Shown: positions 6,001 to 11,384 of the stretch, in pieces | Layout of the letters: each line of letters opens with the position of its first letter | Position numbering within the stretch: position 1 is the stretch's first letter | DNA from: a bacterium | GTDB lineage: Bacteria > JAHJDO01 | Reading direction: 5' to 3' | NCBI GenBank assembly: GCA_023129655.1 | Contig: JAGMBN010000030.1 | Location: 1-11,384, forward strand | DNA: 11,384 nucleotides | The notes under the pieces: generated by a model | Database searches by the model: none | What the model saw: only the letters and a program-made list of their open reading frames with translations | Told to the model about the DNA's origin: nothing | Made by a program: the position numbers and the translations under genes

Positions 6001-7161
6001 CCCATTTTCAGGGTTGCAGATATAGATACCGGGTTTAATGCTTGTCCTCTTTTCATATTCTTTGTTTACTGCTCGAAAGAACTTATCCAAAACCTCTTTC
6101 TTAACAATGTTTACTGTGCATCCTCCAAATCCGCCGCCAGTCATTCTGGCGCCAATTACACCATTAATGCTTCTTGCAATATCCACCATTATATCAAGCT
6201 CAGAACAGCTTACTTCATAATCTTTCTTTAGGCTCTTATGTGATTCATTCATTAACCTGCCAAACTCAAGTATATCATTCCTGCCAAGAGCATTTACAGC
6301 GTCCAATACACGTCTGTTTTCATAAAGAACATGTTTGCATCTTTTCTGTGCGACTTTATCAAGAACATATTTATATTTCTCAAATTCTTCTATGGATACA
6401 TCTCTAAGCATTCCTATTTGCGGAAGAAATCTTTTAAGACTAGATACTGCTTTTTCACATGTTGCTCTCCGCTTATTATATTCTGAGCCGGCAAGTTCTC
6501 TTTTCAGATTTGTATTACAAACAACTACGTTAAATCCCTCTAATTTTAAAAGTATATTTTCATAAGAAAGATTCTTGCAATCAAGAAACAGTGCATGATC
6601 TTTTTCCCCCAGCATAGAAACAAACTGGTCCATTATTCCGCAGTTCACCCCAACAAACTTGTTCTCTGCTTTCTGGCACAGTTTAATCATTTCTATAGAG
6701 GATATCTCCAGGTCAAATAGTATTTTGAAAAAATATACTGTTGCAACTTCAAGCGCAGCAGAAGAGCTAAGCCCAGCTCCTTCAGGAATATCTCCTCCAA
6801 AAACAATATCTGCGCCACTAATATCAGCGTTTATCTCTAATAAAGACTTTAGTACACCTGCAATATAATTTACCCACATCTTTTCTTTATTGAATCGAAT
6901 AGAATCAAGATCAAACTGAACATTCTGGTCGTAATCTATTGAGTATATTCGTATAATTCTGTCATTGCGTTTTGCCCCAGCCATATAAATATTTCTATCT
7001 ATAGCAATAGGCAAAACAAATCCACCATTATAATCAGTGTGTTCACCAATCAGATTAATCCGTCCGGGAGCAGAGACAGTGAGCAGATTTTTTGATTCTT
7101 TGCCAAATATATTTCTGTATATATCGACAATTTTTTTCAGGTTCACTTTATCTGCCTTCAC
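5986..7161 (-). CDS. galK: Galactokinase
   Basis: Phosphorylates galactose at C1 with ATP, the first committed step of the Leloir pathway, in the cytoplasm. The 391 residues carry all three GHMP-kinase signatures. They are the galactokinase motif PGRINLIGEHTDYNGG (32-47), the ATP-binding loop PEGAGLSSSAALE (126-138) and MTGGGFGGC (340-348), plus the catalytic aspartate 178 in CGIMDQF. The length is normal. The start is the GTG at 7161, which overlaps the stop of the upstream ATPase gene in the four bases GTGA. No Shine-Dalgarno precedes it, so translation probably depends on coupling to the ATPase; the GTG at codon 6 is an alternative. The TAA lies inside the last codons of the convergent LysM gene. 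No other galactose gene is in the window. The signature argues for galactokinase over other GHMP sugar kinases. Confidence 0.93.
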   Translation of the reverse strand: MKADKVNLKKIVDIYRNIFGKESKNLLTVSAPGRINLIGEHTDYNGGFVLPIAIDRNIYMAGAKRNDRIIRIYSIDYDQNVQFDLDSIRFNKEKMWVNYIAGVLKSLLEINADISGADIVFGGDIPEGAGLSSSAALEVATVYFFKILFDLEISSIEMIKLCQKAENKFVGVNCGIMDQFVSMLGEKDHALFLDCKNLSYENILLKLEGFNVVVCNTNLKRELAGSEYNKRRATCEKAVSSLKRFLPQIGMLRDVSIEEFEKYKYVLDKVAQKRCKHVLYENRRVLDAVNALGRNDILEFGRLMNESHKSLKKDYEVSCSELDIMVDIARSINGVIGARMTGGGFGGCTVNIVKKEVLDKFFRAVNKEYEKRTSIKPGIYICNPENGSRRL

Positions 7162-8477
7162 GAAAATGTATCTGCATCAACTAAATTACTTATTGCGTAT
7201 AAAGGATAATTCCAAACACCAGCATGAATAGAAAATTTATCTAAAGACAACCTAACCCCTTTTTTAACTTTTCTTTCCGCCAAAAATAATCTTAAACTTT
7301 GCATCTTTCCACTAACACCAGACTTAACCTCAACCGGAATAATATCCATGCCTTTTTGTATTACGTAATCTACTTCTGCGTTACTGGCGCGACTCTCTCT
7401 ATGCCAATAATAAATATCTTTTTTTTGGGTCTGCGATAGATACTTAATTAACTCATTGCCAACAAATACTTCCGCCAAACTTCCTTTATTGATCAAATCA
7501 ATATTTTGCGACACTAAGATTTCTTGTAAATCCAATCCCAGCATCTGCAAATGTATTCCTGAATCAAAAAGAATTACTTTAAACTTATTTACCTTAATCT
7601 GCCCTCCCAATGGAATTCCTTGAGCTGAGCTGTGATGAACCTTATAAGCTAATCCTGCCTGAACTAATATTTCAAGTGCCTCTTTTAAAGGAATATGCGC
7701 AGCATGTGAATCAATATTAGAATATTTAAATTTACATCCCGCCTGTAAAGCCACAGAATTAAAAACTTCTTTTATTTGCATAGAAGACATCTTAGTTTTA
7801 TATTTTCTAAAATCATCTTGAAAAGATGTTATGAGGTCATTTATCTTTTTAAAACACAAACCAATATCTGGTTTTTTTAAATAAGTATCAACGACTTCCG
7901 GCATCCCGCCTATTATCAAAAAAAACTTAACCAGATCCAAAAGCTCGTTATGAAATATAGGATCTAATTTCCCAAACAAGTTGCTACGTTTTATTTTAAG
8001 TATTTGTTCTTTATTCAAAGCCAAAAGAAACTCATCAAAAGATAAGGGATACATACACAACGATTCAATACGACCTACACCATATGACGGAATCTCAGAT
8101 AACGCAAATTCCAACAATGATCCTGCTCCGACAACATGTAAATTTGTCCTTTTTTCATAAAAAAATCTTAATGCTCGCAATGCATTTGGACATGCCTGAA
8201 TTTCATCAAGAAATAACAATGTCTGCCCATCAACTATAGGCACTGAAAAAAATGCTGATAATTTTTGAATTATCTTTTCAATATCTAACGAGCCTTCAAA
8301 AAATCCTGAAATATCCTTGTGTTCTTCAAAATTAACTTCAAGAAAATATTTGAATTGTTTCCCAAAAGTTCTAATAGAATAAGTTTTGCCTACCTGACGA
8401 GCTCCTCTAACTAAAAGAACTTTTCTATCAGCGCTATCTTTCCATGCTAGCAACTTTTTGTCTATGTTTCTTTTCAT
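7158..8477 (-). CDS. AAA-14 / DUF4143 ATPase
   Basis: A member of the widespread family with an N-terminal P-loop ATPase (AAA_14) and C-terminal DUF4143 domain; its cellular role is unknown. In 439 residues it shows Walker A GARQVGKT (25-32), Walker B LLFLDE (87-92), a sensor-like VVGAGSLLEFAL near 116-127, and YPLSFDEFL. The C-terminal part holds EVDYVIQKG and IPVEVKSG. The D370 plus E383-x-K385 arrangement fits the PD-(D/E)XK nuclease-like fold reported for this domain, though cleavage activity is not shown. The ATG at 8477 opens a protein with the usual KRxI...LLAWKD beginning, but there is no ribosome site near it and the promoter lies almost on top of it. It is co-transcribed with galK through the GTGA overlap. 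These genes often move horizontally and this one looks AT-rich (18 G+C of 60 bases at 7741-7800). Confidence 0.9.
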   Translation of the reverse strand: MKRNIDKKLLAWKDSADRKVLLVRGARQVGKTYSIRTFGKQFKYFLEVNFEEHKDISGFFEGSLDIEKIIQKLSAFFSVPIVDGQTLLFLDEIQACPNALRALRFFYEKRTNLHVVGAGSLLEFALSEIPSYGVGRIESLCMYPLSFDEFLLALNKEQILKIKRSNLFGKLDPIFHNELLDLVKFFLIIGGMPEVVDTYLKKPDIGLCFKKINDLITSFQDDFRKYKTKMSSMQIKEVFNSVALQAGCKFKYSNIDSHAAHIPLKEALEILVQAGLAYKVHHSSAQGIPLGGQIKVNKFKVILFDSGIHLQMLGLDLQEILVSQNIDLINKGSLAEVFVGNELIKYLSQTQKKDIYYWHRESRASNAEVDYVIQKGMDIIPVEVKSGVSGKMQSLRLFLAERKVKKGVRLSLDKFSIHAGVWNYPLYAISNLVDADTFS

Positions 8478-8483
8478 AAAGAA

Positions 8484-8511
8484 AATATATTCCTATTTTT
8501 AGAAAAGTCAA
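8484..8511 (-). promoter_or_regulatory. Predicted promoter of the ATPase-galK unit, nearly leaderless
   Basis: On the - strand, TTGACT (8511-8506), a 16-nt spacer and TATATT (8489-8484) form a good sigma-70 promoter. Only six bases separate the -10 box from the ATG at 8477, so the transcript would begin at or within a base or two of the start codon. This agrees with the lack of a Shine-Dalgarno. Found by eye. Confidence 0.5.
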
Positions 8512-8549
8512 GGCTTAAAACTGCCTTTTTTGCAAGAAAGTCAAGGCTT
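8504..8549. repeat. Pair of 13-nt direct repeats at the ATPase promoter
   Basis: AAAGTCAAGGCTT occurs at 8504-8516 and again at 8537-8549, 33 nt apart, about three helical turns. The copy nearest the gene contains the -35 box, so a protein bound to both would compete with or touch RNA polymerase. A small local duplication without function is equally possible. Confidence 0.5.
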
Positions 8550-8595
8550 GAGCAAAAACTACCATTTTTCACGATAACGTTTGCTCTCAATAAAA

Positions 8596-8694
8596 TTACT
8601 TCCGTTTCTTTTTGATCCTTGCACCACAATGTCCACAAATAATCTCATTAGCCATTTTGGAAGCCGTCAAGCTTACGAAATCGGTTGCATCCAC
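8596..8694 (-). other. Tiny open frame with one CxxC motif, doubtful as a gene
   Basis: From a GTG at 8694 to TAA at 8596-8598 there is a 32-residue frame ending CGHCGARIKKKRK; from the ATG at 8655 it is 19 residues. The single CxxC with a basic tail resembles half of a zinc ribbon. There is no well-spaced ribosome site. The frame stays open upstream across the end of the URO-D gene in another register, where it reads GLGIEYGETFEP. It may therefore be a former C-terminal extension of that protein cut off by a frameshift, or chance. No function is proposed. Confidence 0.25.
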
Positions 8695-8716
8695 TGGTTC
8701 GAATGTTTCTCCATAT

Positions 8717-9784
8717 TCAATGCCCAGTCCCTGCCGTTTCTGCAAAGGCCACAATATTCTTCCATGGAGTTTCTGGTTGAATCAGGTTGGAAGGACAGAT
8801 GATTGTACGGTTATCCGAGGAACACAGAGCTTTGATCCTGCACACCCATTTGTTTACGTCGTTAGGCGTGCCGAAGGGAAATAACTGCTGTGCACTTATG
8901 CAGGCGCACAGCACGAGTTCTCGGCCATATCTCGCTTGTATATGCTGGAAGTCCATGCACTCAGGTTGAACGGGGTGGAGTATTTGAAACCCAACCTCTA
9001 TGATGTCAGGAATGATATCCTCTATCTTCCCACAACTGTGCAGAAAAAATATACAGTCCGGGTAAGAACTGCGTACTGAAGCAAGTATGTCACGCCACCG
9101 GGGCTTTATAAAACGACGCCACATTTCCGGGGAAATCTGCATCCCGGTTTGCATACCTGCGTCATCATAGAAACAGAGGACATCTATGCCTGTTCTAGCT
9201 GTTTTCAGGGCGAGGGTTTTGGTATATTCCGCCACTTTCTCGATTATTGCTTCGGCCATATCGGGATTCGCTGCAAGATCCATCATGAACCCCTGCATTC
9301 CCCGCAGCCACCATGACCACTCGTATACACTTCCTGCGTAGCCAAAAACAGGATAGCCTCGTTCGTGGTACACCTGCACAGCTCCGAATGTCTGACCAGT
9401 TTCAATAATAGGCGTAGGCAGGGACTCGACATCAGCTACGCTCTCGGCCCTGACCAATGGAGGAAAGGTTCTTTCGTATGTTCCAGCCTTGCCACCTGCC
9501 CAATGGCCGATCCCCCACTCGTCAAATGTTGTCTCCGGTTTGACCGACTCGTGTAACAAAGCTGGGTCCTCACCCGCAAATCGCGTCTTTAAAGATACGG
9601 TTCTGAAATCGTAGTTGAAGAACTCCTCCGGTTGCTCGGCGCCCGTTTCCTCACGAAATAGTGCCATGACAGGCTCGGTAAAACCCGGGATAGCACCCAT
9701 ATCCAGACTAAATGGAATCCACTCGGCATGCTCGGAATTGACAAGTCTCTTTAGATTTTCGCGTCGCGTTGTCATTTTGCTCAT
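8717..9784 (-). CDS. URO-D superfamily protein (uroporphyrinogen decarboxylase-like, possibly corrinoid methyltransferase type)
   Basis: A 355-residue (beta/alpha)8-barrel protein of the superfamily that joins haem uroporphyrinogen decarboxylases with MtaA-type methyltransferases. It is not a canonical HemE. Instead it shows FFLHSCGKIEDIIPDIIE (HSCG at 249-252), the PVQPECMD stretch (271-278), LFPFGTPNDVNKWV, and IICPSNLIQPETPWKNI. This pattern marks the uncharacterised URO-D branch common in uncultured anaerobes. The His-x-Cys of HSCG resembles the zinc site of methyltransferases; the cysteines at 293-295 (CAC) could be further ligands, but that is speculative. The ATG at 9784 follows AGGAGAGA, which overlaps the ruvA stop; the gap is 8 nt, so it belongs to the yebC-ruvC-ruvA unit. 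Its base composition looks higher (31 G+C of 60 at 9061-9120) than in the neighbouring ATPase, which suggests acquisition. Confidence 0.85.
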   Translation of the reverse strand: MSKMTTRRENLKRLVNSEHAEWIPFSLDMGAIPGFTEPVMALFREETGAEQPEEFFNYDFRTVSLKTRFAGEDPALLHESVKPETTFDEWGIGHWAGGKAGTYERTFPPLVRAESVADVESLPTPIIETGQTFGAVQVYHERGYPVFGYAGSVYEWSWWLRGMQGFMMDLAANPDMAEAIIEKVAEYTKTLALKTARTGIDVLCFYDDAGMQTGMQISPEMWRRFIKPRWRDILASVRSSYPDCIFFLHSCGKIEDIIPDIIEVGFQILHPVQPECMDFQHIQARYGRELVLCACISAQQLFPFGTPNDVNKWVCRIKALCSSDNRTIICPSNLIQPETPWKNIVAFAETAGTGH

Positions 9785-9792
9785 ATTCTCTC

Positions 9793-10395
9793 CTAATTAA
9801 CAAACTTAAGTGACTTTCGTATAAGCTCTTCTATCTTTATCTCTTCTTTTGTCTCAGCCAGCACCTTGTCAACAGCTCTTTGTGCGATGGCGCAGGAATA
9901 TCCTAATGAAACTAATGCAGATATACTGTCGTCAATTACAGATCGTTCCTCCGGGCTCTTTCCCGCAAGGTAGGCACTCTCTTTTTCTGTCAATATGCCT
10001 ATCTTATCCTTGAGTTCTACTATGATCCGCTGGGCGGTTTTTTTGCCTATACCCGGGATTGTGGTTAATATACCAACATCTTCATCCACGACTGCAGCCT
10101 TGAATCTATCAGCCTTTATAGCGGATAAAATCCTTATAGCCACACTCGGTCCTATCCCTGATATTGAAATTAGTGTTTTGAAAAACCCCTTCTCATCTTC
10201 AGTTGCAAAACCATAGAGATCTAATTTATCTTCTCTCACATAAAGATAGGTAAAAATCTTCAGCTTTTCCCCGATTTTACCAATTTGATTATATGTTGTC
10301 AGCGAAATATGCATTTCATAGCCAACTCCACCAACATCTATAACAATAAGAGCCGGCGTTTTAACCGATAACTTTCCTTCTATGTATCCTATCAT
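9793..10395 (-). CDS. ruvA: Holliday junction branch migration protein RuvA
   Basis: RuvA binds four-way DNA junctions as a tetramer and loads the RuvB helicase motor. The 200 residues are of normal length. The OB-fold domain begins MIGYIEGKL and runs to about 64 (YGFATEDE). Two helix-hairpin-helix motifs follow, SGIGPSVAIRILSAI (79-93) and IPGIGKKTAQRIIVELKDK (113-131). A linker then leads to the C-terminal RuvB-binding domain (about 154-200, ALVSLGYSCAIAQRAV). The ATG at 10395 is preceded by AGAGGA at a good distance and lies inside the 3' end of ruvC (35-nt overlap). ruvB does not follow; the next gene is the URO-D protein. Confidence 0.95.
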   Translation of the reverse strand: MIGYIEGKLSVKTPALIVIDVGGVGYEMHISLTTYNQIGKIGEKLKIFTYLYVREDKLDLYGFATEDEKGFFKTLISISGIGPSVAIRILSAIKADRFKAAVVDEDVGILTTIPGIGKKTAQRIIVELKDKIGILTEKESAYLAGKSPEERSVIDDSISALVSLGYSCAIAQRAVDKVLAETKEEIKIEELIRKSLKFVN

Positions 10396-10882
10396 TTTTT
10401 CCTCTAGGTACTGATCGATTTATATAACACAAGGCAATAGCCAAAGCGTCTGCTACATCGTCGGGCTTTGGTGTTTCCTCAAGATGCAGAAGCTTTTTTA
10501 CCATAAACTGAACCTGCTGTTTGGATGCTTTTCCATATCCGACTATAGCCAGCTTTACTTCCAAAGGCGTATAGGATGCTATTTCAAGATCAGCATTAAC
10601 GCCGGCCACTATAATCGCTCCCCTCGCTTGTCCTACCTGAAGAGCGGTTTTTACATTTTTGCAAAAAAACAGTTCCTCAATGCCGAGAACATCAGGATTA
10701 TACTTTTCTATTATATCGGAAACTTTTCTGTAGATTATTTTGAGACGATTAAAAAATGGCTCATCTTTGGATGTTTCTATGCATCCAAATCTCAAAGGCG
10801 AAAGAGAATCTTTTCCCTGCTGGGATTCTATAACTGCATAACCTGTTCTGGCAACACCCGGATCAATACCAAGAACGCGCAC
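10361..10882 (-). CDS. ruvC: Holliday junction resolvase RuvC
   Basis: RuvC is the dimeric endonuclease that cuts Holliday junctions after RuvAB migration. The 173 residues start MRVLGIDPGVARTGYAVIE, with catalytic aspartate 7. They continue with VLGIEELFF (glutamate 69), then YTPLEVKLAIVGYGKASKQQV, and the last two acidic residues, 142 and 145, in DDVADALAIALCY. All four catalytic positions are therefore kept. The GTG start at 10882 overlaps the last base of the yebC stop (TAGTG), which implies coupled translation. The stop lies 35 nt inside ruvA. Confidence 0.95.
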   Translation of the reverse strand: MRVLGIDPGVARTGYAVIESQQGKDSLSPLRFGCIETSKDEPFFNRLKIIYRKVSDIIEKYNPDVLGIEELFFCKNVKTALQVGQARGAIIVAGVNADLEIASYTPLEVKLAIVGYGKASKQQVQFMVKKLLHLEETPKPDDVADALAIALCYINRSVPRGKNDRIHRRKVIG

Positions 10883-11384
10883 TATATCTTTTCCATTTCC
10901 TCATCAGAAATATCAAAATTACTATAAACATGCTGGATATCATCATGATCCTCCAGCGCTTCCATAAGACGAAGCATCTGTTCCGCCTTTTTTCCTGTAA
11001 CGGGAACTGTGCTCTTGGGTATCATAGTTATTTCTGCAAGCTCAGGAAAGATGCCTTCTTTCAGAATGGTTGCCTTCACTTGTTCAAAAGTTTGAGGATT
11101 AGTTATTATCTCATAGAAATCGCTTTCTGTGTTCATATCTTCAGCGCCAGCGTCTAAAATAATCTCCATGAGTCTATCCTCACTTGCAGCATCTTTCTTA
11201 ACATGACACAATCCCTTTTTCTCAAACATCCACGCTACACTTCCAGTTTCAGCAAGATGTCCTCCGTTTTTTGAGAAAACATGTTTTATTTCAGCAGCTG
11301 TACGATTCTTATTATCAGTAAGAAGTTCTGCATAAACAGCTACTCCTGCAGGACCGTACCCTTCATACGTAAGCTCTTCGTAGT
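10882..11384 (-). CDS. yebC: YebC/PmpR family protein, 5' end outside the window
   Basis: YebC-family proteins have been described as DNA-binding regulators and, for some members, as translation factors that relieve ribosome stalling; which role applies here is unknown. The frame runs from the right edge (about 166 codons) to TAG at 10882. It shows YEGYGPAGVAVYAELLTDNKNRTAAEIKHVFSK, NGGHLAETGSVAWMFEKKG, an acidic middle (LDAGAED) and the C-terminal LMEALEDHDDIQHVYSNFD. All are family landmarks, so about two thirds of a protein of roughly 245 residues is present. The ATG at 11229 is internal, not the start. It is the first visible gene of the yebC-ruvC-ruvA operon, a common order. Confidence 0.94.
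   Translation of the reverse strand, partial: YEELTYEGYGPAGVAVYAELLTDNKNRTAAEIKHVFSKNGGHLAETGSVAWMFEKKGLCHVKKDAASEDRLMEIILDAGAEDMNTESDFYEIITNPQTFEQVKATILKEGIFPELAEITMIPKSTVPVTGKKAEQMLRLMEALEDHDDIQHVYSNFDISDEEMEKI

Noticed and set aside
8581..8884. Overlapping + strand open frames opposite the URO-D gene
   Set aside because: They are antisense to a clear gene and show no family features or ribosome sites.

Overview
The window looks like a piece of a chromosome from an uncultured, AT-leaning, probably anaerobic bacterium, most likely a metagenome-derived contig from a candidate phylum. This placement is inference. It rests on the anaerobic-type cobalamin gene cbiG beside a C5-pathway haem gene cluster, a LysM plus DUF4015-type hydrolase, an AAA/DUF4143 ATPase, and short palindromic repeats between genes. 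No rRNA, tRNA or CRISPR array was seen.

Left part (1-4021, + strand). After about 320 nt without a convincing gene but with REP-like hairpin repeats comes a tetrapyrrole operon: cbiG, cobJ, a precorrin-2 dehydrogenase (SirC/CysG-N type), hemA, hemB and hemL. It would make 5-aminolaevulinate and porphobilinogen and carry precorrin-2 towards sirohaem and cobalamin. It is heavily damaged as read. cbiG has a frameshift and lacks its middle domain. cobJ lacks an obvious start. hemA is cut after about 60 codons and runs straight into the second half of hemB, so the genes usually between them (hemC and hemD/cobA) are missing. hemB has a further internal deletion. hemL is split by one missing T in a T tract. 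Only the precorrin-2 dehydrogenase, and apparently most of cobJ, read intact. Either the operon is decaying or this assembly is faulty here; reads would decide.

Middle part (4171-8477). A HIT-family protein (- strand) and a secreted LysM/DUF4015 glycosidase-like protein (+ strand) are transcribed divergently. A perfect 11-bp outer palindrome enclosing two smaller hairpins sits between their predicted promoters. The hydrolase gene converges on galK (galactokinase) with a 15-nt 3' overlap. galK follows, with a 4-nt overlap, an AAA-14/DUF4143 ATPase that has its own apparently near-leaderless promoter and looks like an accessory insertion.

Right part (8596-11384, - strand). A housekeeping operon, yebC (cut by the window edge), ruvC and ruvA, is followed after 8 nt by a URO-D superfamily gene where ruvB often lies. 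That last gene looks more GC-rich than its surroundings and is a likely acquisition. Just past it is a tiny open frame with one CxxC motif, probably not a gene.

I did not find a clearly new biological system. The most informative features are the pattern of deletions in the tetrapyrrole operon, the palindrome between divergent promoters, and the URO-D gene attached to the ruv operon.
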